From the NCBI RefSeq assembly GCF_030272615.1, contig NC_081406.1, forward strand, positions 481,400,900 through 481,464,899: a DNA stretch of 64,000 bases, in the 5' to 3' direction. Within the stretch, counting starts at the first letter, position 1. Each line of letters opens with the position of its first letter. Below are positions 21,268-34,244 of this stretch, one piece after another. Source of the stretch: Cryptomeria japonica. Its lineage: Eukaryota > Streptophyta > Pinopsida > Cupressales > Cupressaceae. The notes beneath the pieces were generated by a model, which made no database searches, was not told where the DNA came from, and saw only the letters and a program-made list of their open reading frames with translations. The position numbers were made by a program, and so were the translations under genes.

Positions 21268-24072
21268 CTAATTTTCTACCGGTGGGGGTATGACCCCAAG
21301 CTGGTCTCTAACATATTCAAAAGTCTCCTTAGGCAGAGGTTTAGTGAAAATATCTGCAATCTATTCTTTAGTATTCAGATAAACTAGTTTTACTTCTTTT
21401 GTTTCAACATTCTCCCTTAGAAAATTCAGTTTGATAGAAACATGTTTGGTTTTAGAATGTAATATCGAATTCTTAGATATATCAATTGTTGCAGTGTTAT
21501 CATAATAGATAGTAATAGGTTCTTTGCATTTTACCTTTATATCCTTCAACATTTGCTTAAGCCATAGTACTTGTGTATAGTTAGTTGCTACTGCAACATA
21601 TTCTGATTCAGTTGTTGATAAAGATGTACAACTTTGTTTCTTACTCAACCAAGAAATTAATTTGCTGCCAAGAAAAAATGCTCCGCCGGTGGTGCTTTTT
21701 CTATCATCCATATCTCCTGCCCAATTTGCATCTGTGTATGCATATAATTCAAAGTTTTCATCTCTATCATACCATAGTCCAAGATTTGTAGTGCCTTGTA
21801 AGTACTGGAAAATCCTTTTTACTGTTGATTCATGATTTTCTCTAGGATTACTCTGAAATCTTGAAACAATAGATATTGCATTCATGATATCAGGTCTTGT
21901 TTGTGTCAAATATAGTAAACCTCCTATCATAAATTTGTACCTAGTTGGATTAACAGGTGTAGATTCATCCCTTAGTGATAATTTGTCATTTGTATTCATA
22001 GGTGTGCTTACCGGTTTGGAGTTCTCCATCCCAAATTTCTTTAATAACTCCTTAAAGTACTTTGATTGACTCAAGAATACACCTTTATCAGTCTATGAAA
22101 TCTGCAATCCTAAAAAGAATTTTATTTCTCCAATCATAGACATTTCAAATTCTTGTTGCATTTTAATAGAAATGTCTTTGCATAATCCATCTTCTCCTCC
22201 AAAGATTATATCATCAACAAAAACTTCTATAACCAAGATGTCATCATTAGTCACTTTGTAATATAAGTTGTTGTCAGCATTACCTCTAGAAAAACCAATC
22301 TTCAAAAGATACTTATCCAATCTTGCATACCAAGCTCTTGGAGCTTGTTTCAATCCATACAAAGCTTTCCTGAACTTGCAAACCATATCTTTGTTATCTG
22401 TCAAAGAAAATCCATCAGGTTGTTCAATGTAAACTTCTTCTTCAAGATCTCCATTCAGAAATGCACATTTAATATCCATTTGATATACTTTGTAGTTCTT
22501 GTGTGCTACAAAAGCCAAGAATAATCTAACTACCTCAATTCTAGCTACCGGTGCAAAGGTTTCATTATAATCAATTCCTTCTTTTTGAGAATATCCCTTA
22601 CACACTAGTCTTGCTTTATTTCTGATTACCTTACCATCTTCATTAAGTTTGTTTTTGAATACCCACTTTGTTCCAATCACATTTTTGTCTTTAGGCCGGG
22701 GAACTAATGTCCATGTGTTATTTTTCTCGATTTGTTCTAGTTCGTCTTCCATAGCTTTAATCTAGTGTTTATCTTCACATGCCTCATTAATTGATGATGG
22801 TTCAATTTGAGAAATAAGACATACCTCTTCATTTGTCAGTCTTCCTCTTGTCTTAACTCCTTCATACTTGTTCCCAATTATCTGATCTTCAGAGTGATTC
22901 AGTCTTACATACCGAGGTGTCTTCGTTTGCTTTTGTTCCTTAGTTACTGTGGAATTTTTAGATGATACCGGTGTAACTGGATCTTCATTCTGTACCGATG
23001 GGTTCAATGTAGGTACATTTGTTAGAATCTTTGTTGCCGGTTAAGAGTCTGTATACCTTGAAGTTCCTCTGAATTGTTCATCAATCTTCACATTTGTACT
23101 CTCAACAATTTTCTGCAATCTCTTGTTAAAACATCTATATGCCTTACTCTTAGATGAATAACCAATAAATATTCCTTCATCACTTCTAGGATCAAATTTG
23201 CCAATATACTCATCTCTTCTAATATAGCATTTGCTTCCAAATATTCTGAAATATTTAAGAGTAGGAATAATACCAAACCATAGTTCATGAGGGGTCTTAC
23301 CGGTTTCTCCTTTGATGTGAACTTTGTTGAATGTATAGACCATTGTGCTTACTGCCTCTCTCCAATACACATGTGGTAGATTTTGTTCTAATAACATACT
23401 TCTAGCTGCATCCAAGATAGTTATGTTTTTCCTCTCTACAACTCCATTCTGTTGTGGTGTCTGGGGTGCTGATAGCTGTCTTCTAATTCCATTCACTTCA
23501 CATAATGCATTAAATTCCTTAGATGTAAATTCTCCTCCTTGATCTGATCTCAGACATTTGATTTTCTTACCGATTTCATTTTCTACCATTGCTTTGAATA
23601 GTTTGAAATTTCCAAGTGCTTCTAATTTTTCTCTGAGAAAAGTAACCCCAACACATTCTAGAGTAGTCATCAATGATTAGCATGAAATATCTATCACCTT
23701 GCAAACTTTTAGTTCTAGCTGGACCACATAAATCAATATGAATTAAGTCAAGAGCATTATTTAATTTTTCTGGAATACTTTAAAAATAGCTCTAACTTGT
23801 TTTCCAAATTGACATTCCTTATATACTGTATTGTGAGGTTTGACAATTTTAGGTAAATCTCTAACTACCTTAGTAGTATTGATTTTTACCATGCAATTAA
23901 AATTTACATGACAGAGTCTCTTATGCCATAGCCAACTTTCATCAATATGTGCAATCAAGCATGTCTTTTTACTGTTATTCAAATGAAAGATGTTACCTCT
24001 ACTTTGATTACCGGTTGCAATTTCCAAACCAGTTCTATTCATGATTTTGCATTTTCCATTTTTGAATTGTAA
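21268..24072 (-). pseudogene. Copia-2 integrase, reverse transcriptase and RNase H
   Basis: From right to left: GAG-pre-integrase (WLWHKRLCHVNFNCMVKI), integrase with IHIDLCGP, KCLRSDQGGEF and NGVVERKN, RT with [19 protein letters not shown] and [11 protein letters not shown], and RNase H with AYTDANWAGD, SEYVA and DNTATI, ending LGVIPPPVEN and a stop at 21268-21270. Stops include TAG at 24070-24072, TAA near 23041, TAG at 22759 (from Trp in KHW-IKAM), TAG at 22090 and TAG at 21358 (from Gln in TKE-Q-IADI). Frameshifts occur near 23780 and 23650. RT and RNase H keep their motifs, so decay is moderate. Confidence 0.93.
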
Positions 24073-25413
24073 CTAAAATCCTTTCTCAACTAATTGACCA
24101 ACACTCAAAAGATTGTGCTTTAAACCTTCCACATAGTAAACATTGTCAGTATTATGCTTACCATCAAGAGATATTGTACCTTTACCTTTGATCAAACAAG
24201 CTTTATCATCTCCAAATCTTACTAAGCCTCCATTATATTCCTGAAAGTTCAAGAATTTGCTTTTATCACCAGTCATATGATGTGAGCATCTTGAATCAAT
24301 GATCCATTCATCCTTAACTTCAATTTTAGCTGCCAAGGCCTGCTCTACTGGTTGAATAGTAGGTGTCAGTTGATCTTCTGTTATAGCAACAAAAACCAAT
24401 CCATTGTCTACCAAATCTTCATTAGAATCATCAGTGACTCCTTCATCAACAAGATAACAAGATTTATCTTTATTCTTCTTAAATATGTATCTCTGATATT
24501 TAGGGTTAGGCTTGTATGTTCTCCTAGCTTCTTCTCTTAGTCTAGCATGTCTATCAAGGCATCTAGTAGCCATATGACCAATCTTATTACAGTTAAAGCA
24601 TTTAAAGGGTGGTTTACCTTCATACTTACTTCCAATCGGACCTTTAGGCATTTTCCTTGCAAATAGTTCTTCAAGTTCTTCATTTTCTCTCCTGCTTTCC
24701 TCAAGTTCTCTTGCATAAAAGGATTTCCAATCAAACTTGTCAAATGATGGTGCAGATGATGTTGATGCCTTAAAAGCTAAATTTGTCTTTATAGTAGCAA
24801 CATGACCAAATTCCTCAATTTCAAAGGCTGAAAGTTTTCTAATCAATTTATCCCTAGTTACTGATGTATTAGGCATTGTTCTTAACTCATTTATAGTAGT
24901 AACCTTCATTTTATATGCCGGTGGCAATCCTCTTAAAACTTTTGAAATAATTTCATCTTCACTTAAGGTTCCTCCACAACATTTAATACCCAAAACAATT
25001 TCATTTACTCTTTCCATAAAAGTAGAAATCCTTTCATCTTCTTCCATTTTTAGATTTTCATACTTGACCCGGAAGCTTTCAAGTTTTGCAATTTTGACTG
25101 TGGAATATCCTTCATTCAGTGTTTCCAAATGATCCCAAATAGCTTTAGCAGTTGATCTATCTGATAATCCCATGACTTTCTGATCTGTTAATGCGCTCAA
25201 AAGTGTGTCTCTTGCTTTGCAATCATTTTCTTCATCTTTAGCCAAGTTTGGTGGATTAGGTTGACTGGTTGTAGGAGTTGTATAGCCATTCTTTGTAACA
25301 TCCCAGATGTCCTTTCCAATGCAATTTAGACGTGTCTCCATTCTGATCTTCCATATGCCATAGTTGGTTCCATCAAGTTTAGGATTGTCCTTCCTGAAAT
25401 AGTTAGTAGACAT
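24073..25413 (-). pseudogene. Copia-2 Gag and protease
   Basis: 446 codons are open from the Met at 25413. The Gag N-terminus reads LDGTNYGIWKIRMETRLNCI. UBN2-type Gag sequence follows, then a zinc knuckle CFNCNKIGHMATRC (C-x2-C-x4-H-x4-C) and the protease motif IIDSRCSHHMTGD, where the usual DSG is DSR. That Gly-to-Arg change would inactivate the protease. The frame stops at the TAG beginning integrase. The start follows the PBS by about 40 bp, as expected for Copia. Confidence 0.92.
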
Positions 25414-25454
25414 TGGATATCCTCAAGCTGTTAAACTTCTGCAAAAAGAGGACT

Positions 25455-25469
25455 AGGCTTTGATACCAA
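25455..25469 (-). promoter_or_regulatory. Copia-2 primer-binding site
   Basis: Minus-strand TTGGTATCAAAGCC follows the 5' LTR directly. It fits the TGGTATCAGAGC class complementary to initiator Met tRNA used by most plant Copia elements, with one difference. Confidence 0.85.
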
Positions 25470-25470
25470 T

Positions 25471-26533
25471 TGTTAGGTCCCGGAGGCAATTGAGAGGGGG
25501 GGGGGGTGAATCAATTGTCAAATAAATTCAAACCAAAACAACTTAACCAACTTTAATGATTAATACCGGTAAACCAGTGTTTTTTGCTGGTAGACAGTTT
25601 TATCAGTTAATTATAGTACCGGTAAAGATTAGTGCATGAAATAGAAAGACAATAACATCCACAACACATAACACCAATATTTTTACGTGGAAACCCTGTA
25701 AGGGGAAAAACCATGGTGGGAAACCTTACCCACAATCAGATGATACTACTGCAGATAGTTTGTGTATACAAATGGGGTTTGCACATGCAGAAAGGCCAAG
25801 CGCCTAGATCTTTCTGCTCAAACACAAATAGGAGTCACACTGACTATAATTAGATGGTTAAATACAATAAGGATGTACTGCTCAAATCAGCATCTTTCTA
25901 TGCTGGATTCAGTACCGGTGTAGTTCTGATTATCTTCACAAAAACCCTCCTTCAACCTTCAAATGATGTCTGCGTGTATAGCTCTTCTTATTCTCGCATA
26001 TACCTTCACACAATTTCACTTTTGCATTCCACTACTGATCTTACAAATAAGATCTTACATTTATATCATAACCTAAGACCAATTTTAGTAGGTCGGCTCT
26101 AAAAGATATTACAATAGTATCAATTTACAAATAAAACAATGTCTAATGCAATAACTGATTCAACATGTTGTCTTGATGTATTTACAACAATAATAAGATA
26201 TCTCCATAGATTGTCATGCTCATTTGGAAAAGATAAACCTGTCAGTGTATGACCTGGACCTATTTGTTGGTAACAACAAATATGCAAATATGAATATGCC
26301 AATGAACAAATCTCCAAGACAAAGTGTCCAAACGGTGTCTTCGACATAACCAAGTGTTTTCCATGCCATTCCAAGTGCCCGTGAACATTATATCCTATCG
26401 GTGTACCAGATACTGGTGACTATGCATAAGTCACTTGCTTGTCGGTGAATGTTGTTGATTCTTCAAAGTGCCAGAGTTGATAAGTGTTAGTAGGTGTTGA
26501 CATCAATGACAAAACCATACCAAAATACCAACA
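25471..26533 (-). repeat. Copia-2 5' LTR
   Basis: 1063 bp, TGTTAGG...CCAACA, the same length as the 3' LTR with about 70 substitutions by my count. A G-run (about 25494-25506) is slightly longer than in the 3' copy. TSD taaag follows. Confidence 0.92.
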
Positions 26534-26538
26534 TAAAG

Positions 26539-26800
26539 TGATATCGATCCTGAACTTGATTGAACTAGGGTCGATGAAGAGTGAGATACCGATCTTGAAC
26601 TTGATGGATCAAGAAACGAGTACCAATCTAGAACTTGATTGAACTAGAACTGGTTGAGCGAGGAGATAAAACCAATTTTGAACTTGATTGAACAAGAACC
26701 AATTAGTGAAACATAATGTCCAACTTGCTTTGATGCAATGAAACTGGACACCGATTTGAAGTTTGATTTAGATGAGGACAAACTTGATATGCCCCTAGAG
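26539..26800. repeat. Degenerate tandem repeat in Gypsy-3, part 2
   Basis: Continuation of the array cut by Copia-2. Units share gaacttgattgaac with accgat and gagcgaggag blocks; at least four are seen here. Noncoding. Confidence 0.6.
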
Positions 26801-29066
26801 ATTGATTGAAAATATTTTCTTCTTGACTTTAGATGAAGATTTGAAAAATTTATTAACTTTTTGATGATTTAATCATTGATAAAGTTGATGTAATGAGTAT
26901 GCCCCCTCGGGAGCGAAATCGAAAGATAGCGAGATCACAGTGATTTTAGGCAATTTTATTTAATAAAATGATATATCGATGATAAGCTAAGCACGACAAT
27001 TAATTTGAGATCAGAGTTGATTTAGAAAAGATTTGAGTGCAGAATGATGTAAATATTGACGCGAAGATGAAAGTGTCAAGTGGTCAACATTGTGAAAATT
27101 TAACTAGAAAATTGACGTTAGATTTTAAACAGTTTTAGTGATTGTTTTTAGTGTTCTTGTTTTGCTTGTTTACTCAGTGGTAAAACTCTACAATAGTTTG
27201 GAGACAGTTGATTGACTCAGATTGGATGACTTGGTACTACCGATAGAAAGATGACTTAGTTAAACTTCTTAAGACATTTAGATTGATCAGTCATTTACCC
27301 TAAGACTAGGATGTTGATCAGTTTCAAGCCATGATGGTTCCAAGAAGAACCAAGGTGTCACAAAAGCGACTGAAAGATATGTACAAGCTAAAGAAAAGAT
27401 GCAGGAAAGCGAGAAATAAAATAGGAAATAAGACTAACTTGGAGAAAAATCCAGCTGCCATACTGATATATGTCATTATTTTGATTTGTTTGATCATTGA
27501 TAGGAATGTCTATTTTCAAAGAGTAAGTACCCCGTATAAGACTGATCTATCTGGTTTCGAGTGTACCCTTCCTTGTATAATACATGTTAATGCTTGATAG
27601 AGTTTGATAGATTGATTAACAACACATGCAATAAGTTTGATTGTAGACTTTGATAGTTTGTCTGCTGTTGATTTGGTTTGATGGATGGTCTATGATTTCT
27701 TGCTTTGATTTTTCAATTTTTTTTTTAGGATTTTTTTTTAGGACATTTTATGATTTTTATGATTTTTTCAGCTATGCTCTCAATATGCAGACCTATATGA
27801 CATGATGATCTGCATAATGCATGTGGAGACAATGAATTTTTGATATGACCTATGTTAATGCAATATGCATGATGAAGATTCATTTCCTATTCAAACAAGG
27901 ATGACTGTGTTTGTTTAGCACTTCATAATACACCAATTGAATTGGAGGTACAAAACATTTCATAGATAAGCGGTCAATCTATCTTTAAGGTCCCTTGGAA
28001 CATCCAAATTAACATACTTAGTCACTAGGATTTACAAATGGAGACGCAGAGAACTTCTCCATTGGTTTTTGAAACTTTTATCTTCTTTTGCTCGTGTGTG
28101 TGCAAATGAGTTAATTCCTACTTTTGTATTCACTAAAGATCCTTAGCATCCTATATGACTAGCTACGTGGATTATTCTAGCTTCAAAAGAATCTCAAATA
28201 GAGCCTCGCTGCTAGCAAGCTTTTAGAGCTTCGACGAGGTTATAGACTTTAATTTTTCAAATATTGCTCCATTGTCAGCATGCATTCATAGCCCTGATGG
28301 AGTTACTCACATGTTCCCATAGTCAAGATTTTTGTCACACTTGTATGCATGATATGTCAGTTATATATCATTGCTCTTTTGCCTTGAGATGAATATTTGG
28401 CATATCACTTTTTCTTTTTTATTTTCTTGCCTTGACTTGTAAGTAATGAACTCTACTTGGGTGTGACAATTACATCGGCGCTGAAGTAGAATTTTAGATT
28501 TTTCACTAGTCATATGAACAACTAGGTGTCTAGAATGAATTTGATATTTTGTTAATGTGTTTGAGATATAACAATTGATAGATTTTGGGTTAACAAGTCT
28601 CAAATAGTGAAATCACTACCCAACCATAAGTAAAGCGTCGTCATGTGGTGATTTTGAAAATGAATGACCTTAGGACCTCAAAGACTTCATATCCGAATAT
28701 CTAAGAAAGGAGACGAACCTTGTTTGTATTGAATGGAAACAAATGATAAACTTGTACAATTGCCTTGTTTTATTAATGTTGCTATATGCAAATGCAATTT
28801 TTTTGTGAATGCGATGCATTTAAAAAAGAAACTATATGTGATGCAGTGCTTTGAATAAAATGATATGCAATGCAAAAAGCAAAACTGAAACTAACCCAAC
28901 CCTTAGATATAGTATCGTGAAAGGTGCATGTTGTTCATAAGGTTAGGAAGTTTTTTGTAGGTAGTTCATTGGTATTTGTTTGAAGAGTCGGATAAAGATG
29001 TCTTTTCCAATAAGATATAAGGACTCATCTAAGTGTACATGTTCAACATCTCCAATGTTGATTTCC
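26801..29066 (-). other. Gypsy-3 region downstream of its gag-like ORF, no pol found
   Basis: I searched both strands for RT, RNase H and integrase motifs and saw none. It contains the shared box ATGCCCCCTCGGGAG (26899-26913), an ATGC-rich stretch (27800-27870, 28780-28880) like those in Gypsy-1 and Gypsy-2, and T-runs near 27720. An 88-codon open frame at 27331 has no recognisable similarity. Confidence 0.6.
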
Positions 29067-31061
29067 TTAGTTTTTGGATTTTGTGATGAAACTAGGGTAA
29101 AGTCTTATGCAAAGGATTGGATAAGGGGGATGGAAGAGTGAAAAAGAGGTGTTGGATAATGAATAAGATATTGAAATGTTGGTGCATGAGTGAATGGAAA
29201 TGTTGGTGGGATCAACATTGGCACACATCTTGAGGTGTGGTGGAGTAATGGAGGAAAAGTGGATTTTAGATTTTGAGATTTGGATGGAGGAACAGCTAGG
29301 GATTTGGGACATAAGGATCCAAAATGGATGAAGGAGGTGATGGACAAATAGATTTGTAAAGTTTGTATGGATGAACATCAATTTTGGATGCCAATTAGAT
29401 TTTTCTTTAGACTGTTATGCTTCAAGGAGCCGCTTAGGGATCCACATGGTTTTTTATTTTTCATGCTTTTGTAGTTCCTTGGAATGCATTGCTTCTACAA
29501 GTGCCTTAGGAACCCATATAACTTTTGATTTTTCTTTCTTTTTCTCAGTGGGCCTTTGTGTCTTTTTAGATTTTTCTTCTTCTTTTTGGATCATTTTTTT
29601 CTTTGTTTTGGTATGTCGATTAGATGGGACAAGTTGATCCTTGAATACATGTGGATTACTTGACTTGTGACTTTTATACTTGGCATCCAAATTGTGTGGA
29701 GAAGGAAAAGAATGAGTAGATGGATAGGAATGATATGGAGGTATTTTGGATGGTTGGAAGGTGCTCGAAGATGTATGCCTTTGTTGATCCTGCATAAGGG
29801 ATAGAGGGATATAGGGTCCTAAAATGGATGGAAGAGATGAAGGGGAAGGCATGTATTTGGATTTTGGTTTAGTAGGGATACCAACATCTTGAGGAATGTC
29901 ATTGAGGCCATGACCCTTAATATCTTCTTTAATATGGAGGGGTTCTTGCTTGTGATGTTCTACCCCTTTGCCTTTATAAATATTTTGACTTGTAGGATAC
30001 ACTTTGCTTTGGGAAGATGACGCGAGTTCATTATGAGGTATGTAGGGAATGATAGGATCATGAGAGGGTTTTGTAGGCATGATGGATCCTTGAGGTGAAC
30101 ATGGAGGATTATGAAAAGTAGATGAAGGGATACTTTGATCTTGACATGGAAGATGACCATTGGATAGAGTAGGAAGGGTGTTTGACTCTTCATTTTGAAT
30201 AGGATCATTTGGAAAGGTGGAAGAGGCATCATGATCTTTTTTAGGAAGTGGATTAGGAATGGGATTTGGAATGATTATTTTCTCTTGAGATGGAAGGGGA
30301 TTATCTTGGAAGAAATGGAAAGGTATAAGGGGATCATCATGGGATTATAGGGAGATAAGATATTGGTCAACCATTTGATGGGATGGCCCTTGAGATAGCC
30401 CTTGAGGGTCAACATGAGAATTTTCATCATTAGGTCCATTATTTGAGGGATATGGTATGGATTATTGTTGAGAAGCCTTAGGAGATGGAGGCATCATGGA
30501 AAAGATGGAGGCTACATGTGGGCCATTGCTAGGCACAAGTTCATAATTTTGATCATGCTTGGTAATGGCATCTGGTTTCTCCTTAGGTGAATTATTAGGA
30601 TCTTCAATTTCAATAGCACCATCATCAAGGAGGTCTTGAATTTTATGTTTTAATTCCATACACTTTGAAGTCTTATGTTTGTTATGCTTATAATATGCAT
30701 AGTAATTACTCAAAAATTCACATCCCCGTGTGGTCGTGTTAGGCAATATGATAAGATTGTGTGCAAGAAGCTCTTCCAAAACTAACTTAATAGATTGCCC
30801 CAAAGGTGTAAATTGTCTATCTAGGGGATAGATGTGTTTTTTTCTTGGTGAAGGTGTCTTGTGATCTTGTATGAGATTTTGATTTTGATTTTCAATTACT
30901 TTTTTTTCCATCTTATATAATTGTTTTAGCATTTCTTGAAGTCTGGTGTTCTTGATATCATGAAATTTTATCTCAAGAGGGGTCATTAATTCTTTTTGTT
31001 GGGCTTGAATGTCATATATTTATCTCTTGAGATCTTTAATTTGTTGAGCTAAGGTAGCCAT
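29067..31061 (-). pseudogene. Gypsy-3 gag-like ORF
   Basis: One frame runs from the Met at 31061 to 29454, broken by TAA at 31020-31022 and stops near 30462 and 30345, then continues in another frame to 29067. Recognisable is QFTPLGQSIKLVLEELLAHN followed by CEF and KHNKHKTSKCMELKHKIQDL, which match the C-terminal Gag of Gypsy-1 (YTPLGEPLESVFKKL, KGHKTGNCHRLKNIVQDL). The rest is Pro/Ser/Lys-rich with a repeated SKxxWVPKxLLEA. The Gag core itself (the WF-x-L block) is missing. It looks like a reduced Gag of a non-autonomous element. Confidence 0.7.
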
Positions 31062-31538
31062 GGAGATTTATGTCAGGTTTTATTTGCAAGAATGGATTAG
31101 TTTGTAATGAGTAATATTGTCCTTACTTTTGTCAGCTTTCTTAAAAGAGCTCCTGGTTCGAATAGGCATTTACAATCAACTTGACTGAGAGGTAGGAGTG
31201 ATACAGAAGTCAAGATCAAATCAAAGCTAGTTGTTCATTTGAGGTAATGATTAAGTAAAGTGATTGAGACAAAGTATGGTTTCAAGAAAGATCTATCTTG
31301 TATAAGACATGATCTAAGCAGATTATGTTGATCAGATTGATGTAGGATTGATTGAACTAGCTGAGATATAATATAAAAAATTGTGTAACACAACAAGAGG
31401 GGTACACTATGAAGATTATTTATGCTCGGGATAAAAAAGACCAGATATATGCTCACTATAGACTGATTAGGCAAGTATGACAGATTTGGAAAAGCATGCA
31501 AAAAGATAGGCTTCTGGACTAAGAGAATCGGAGGCTCA

Positions 31539-31833
31539 TACGACAAAATAATACGACTTGGATGACAATTTAAGGATTCCTAGAGGAAACAAAGAGATAT
31601 TTGTACGAGTTGTTGTCTGTACTTGAACGACAATACAAGGCTTATCAGATGAAAAACTGTCAAAGATGATGATAACTCGTATGACAGTGTATGTATGGCC
31701 AGACGACAATTCCAACTGGTAGTATGACAAACTAGCAAAGATTAATCTCTACAATGATGACTCGTATGAAAGTATACTAGTTATTAGATGACAACTCTTA
31801 CAGTAGGACGACAAACTAGAAAGATCGTACGAC
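31539..31833 (-). repeat. Gypsy-3 leader array 1: TCGTAYGA motif, about 22-bp period
   Basis: In element sense the motif is TGTCGTATGAG. Cores on the + strand (TACGAC and variants) start at about 31539, 31561, 31604, 31626, 31648, 31680, 31702, 31723, 31765, 31787, 31807 and 31828, mostly 20-22 bp apart or near twice that. It lies upstream of the gag-like ORF. Confidence 0.75.
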
Positions 31834-32944
31834 ACAGGACTGGGTAGGGAAGAGTTTATGACAAGGACAAAGTTTTGACCACTGAGTTTTTTATGTTTTT
31901 TATTGTTTTCCAGTTTTAGAGTTTCAGTTTTCAGTTTCCAGGACAAAAACACAACAAACATGCAAGATATAAAGTGACTTCAAGCACAACACACTAATTC
32001 TAAGGAAGTTGGCTGAGAGAGAAAACCTTTACTTGCAGACTCAGGTACACACCCAATAGGTAATCAAAATACGACTACTAAGTCTCACGCAATTGATTCT
32101 CAATGTTGTATTAGCCGACTCCAAACGCTAATGGGGGCACGATATGGCAAGTATCTTGGGATAGTTACTATCTCTCTTGCACAAAGATTATCCCCCTTTC
32201 AGAGGTGAACCAGGTAGCTGCTATTTTAAAGTTCTTAGTAAGGATTTCTGCTTGAAATTACCCCTTGAAGTCGCACAAGTGCAATTGTGGCCTATATCCT
32301 GACAAGATACCGAAACAAGATGTAGTCACGCAAGCATGATTGATACCGCGAGGCCCTACAAAATGCCCGATACGAGAGATCTCAAAGAGAAAACTCAAAT
32401 AATCTCGTCCTTTGAGACTTTAATCCTGAAAGGCTTATTTATTATAGTGAGTTGGAATGCTTGGCTCTAGCTGTACTCACTTGGGTTGTTCTCGTAGGGT
32501 GATTACTTTTTCCCACTATGACAGGCCCGCTAAAGGAACACAAATCTCAAAACTAAAAAAGCTTCAAGGGTCTGGATTTTTTATTGTCTGTGCAGACAAG
32601 AGCATACTCTCCTACCTTTTAGACTCTTCTCAAACATGAAAAAAAAACTTATTCATTAACCCTATCATAATTTAAGTGCCTAGAAATGAATTAAAGAATA
32701 CACAATGTTCAGTTGAATCTCCTTAGGCAACCTGCAAAAACAACGAATCAGTAGTCATATTGTTTTTGAGCAATGGATCCTTTGGCAGACATAAGTTTGA
32801 TTGATAGATTCTTTGACAAGCGTTCTGCCAAAAAATCGGTTAGGCTATGAAATATCTCTCAAGCAGACAAAAAATAGATCGGGGTTAGCATTAGTAAAAT
32901 CAAATTCAATTCAAGAAAAACCTTAGAAATCACTATGTTTTTAA

Positions 32945-33230
32945 TACGAGAAAACAAAAAATCGCACGAGTATTCTCACCAAGAAGTACGACAATTCACC
33001 ACAGACTATACAATATTCCTAATAGAGCCATACGATAGAGCATTAATTTGTATGAGTTTTCTCACAGAGCCATACAATTATTCTCAACAAACCAAACGAT
33101 AAAACTAAGAATGAAATGAGAGAAATAAAATATCGTAAGAGTATTCCCAACGAATCAGATGACAAAACTCAGAACTAGTACTCTGTGCTTCATAAACTCA
33201 TATGACTGTTTGCAGAGACTGTATAGACGA
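32945..33230 (-). repeat. Gypsy-3 leader array 2: same motif, about 22-bp period
   Basis: Cores start at about 32945, 32965, 32987, 33009, 33031, 33051, 33073, 33095, 33136, 33158, 33179, 33201 and 33223. Steps are 20-22 bp with one 41-bp step. It sits just inside the PBS, the same position as array C of Gypsy-1. The stretch between the two arrays (31834-32944) has no gene. Confidence 0.78.
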
Positions 33231-33282
33231 AACCTAGAAAATAAAAAGAAATGATTGCAAGGACAAAAAAATAAATTCTTGA

Positions 33283-33300
33283 GCCCCATGGTGGGTGCCA
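33283..33300 (-). promoter_or_regulatory. Gypsy-3 primer-binding site
   Basis: Minus-strand TGGCACCCACCATGGGGC, four bases inside the 5' LTR. It is related to the Gypsy-1 and Gypsy-2 sites. The tRNA is not identified. Confidence 0.75.
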
Positions 33301-33304
33301 AAAA

Positions 33305-34239
33305 TGTGTGTTTGAAAAGTGGCAATCTGCAAGCTGTAAGGCACAAACACTTCAATAAATCATTGCATGCATGGTTAGACAGATATAATCAATGAATGTA
33401 AAAACCATAACAAATCAATCTATTTCCTTCTAAAAGATGCGAGTATAGACTTGCTCTCGGATTTTCCTAAGCAATACTAGTGACTAGACTACACCAAGAT
33501 GAAGGATTTATTCTATATGAGCATAAAATTGAGCTAAATGGATGTAAGATTAAGCTAGATGAATTAAAACAATCATGATTAAACTAATATGCAATAAACA
33601 AAGAGGTAATATACTCAATGCACAAAATCTCAAAGAACCTAGAGCAAAAACAACATAATAACAATAAATCTCCAGGGTTTTTTGATTGAGAGATGAAAGG
33701 CTGAATTTATAGAAAATCCAAAGAGAGACCAATGGTCAAGATCGATTAATGATGAGTGACCAAGATTATCCAAGAGGAAGCACAATCCAGGTGAATTGAT
33801 GTGATTGGTTGCTTTTCTCAGCTTTAAACGAAATTGATTTATTCCATATTTTTATTCAATTTTGATATTTAATTGATTTAATTGCTTTTCTGAGATTTTT
33901 CAATTTATCTCAATTTGATTCATTTTTCCAAATTTAATTCTTTTTTCAAATTAATTCCTTTTTTAATGATTTAATGGCAAATTGATTTATTAATTAATTA
34001 TGCTAGGATATTTAATTAAATAAATAGGATAATTGATTAAAATGATTTACTTGGAATGATTAATTAATTAAATAAACATTTAATTAATATAGAATGATTT
34101 ATTTGCCATTTGACATTGATGATTTAAGAATTAATTAATTAGGTTCTCAAGATTGATTTAATTGCCTCTGGTTAGGACCTTGGTGATGTAGTCGAGATTA
34201 GGGGCCCATGGTTTGGGTGACCATTTTTAGGGTAATACA
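33305..34239 (-). repeat. Gypsy-3 5' LTR
   Basis: 935 bp from TGTGTGTTTG to GGTAATACA, aligned with 2588-3554. A deletion of about 20 bp in the middle and another small indel explain the length difference. Flank tttgc begins at 34240, after which PPR sequence resumes. Confidence 0.88.
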
Positions 34240-34244
34240 TTTGC

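Larger units (their letters stand above)
3711..26533 (-). mobile_element. Copia-2, complete Ty1/Copia element nested in Gypsy-3
   Basis: LTRs at 3711-4773 and 25471-26533 are both 1063 bp and are flanked by a perfect 5-bp TSD, taaag (3706-3710 and 26534-26538). A primer-binding site (TGGTATCAAAGC on the minus strand) lies beside the right LTR and a polypurine tract beside the left one, so it is transcribed leftward. Gag, protease, integrase, RT and RNase H follow in Copia order from 25413 to 21268. Gypsy-1 is inserted in its 3' untranslated region. I counted about 70 LTR differences (6-7%), so it is much older than Gypsy-1. Confidence 0.93.
2588..34239 (-). mobile_element. Gypsy-3, non-autonomous Ty3/Gypsy element hosting the nest
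   Basis: Two related LTRs (2588-3554 and 33305-34239) flank an internal region. A polypurine tract adjoins the left LTR and a primer-binding site adjoins the right one, so the element runs leftward. Flanks are tttgt (2583-2587) and tttgc (34240-34244), a TSD with one mismatch. After removing the Copia-2 insertion the element is about 8.8 kb. Only a gag-like ORF is recognisable; I see no RT, RNase H or integrase in 26539-29066, so it would have depended on a relative. The LTR copies differ by several percent by eye, so it predates Gypsy-1. Confidence 0.85.
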
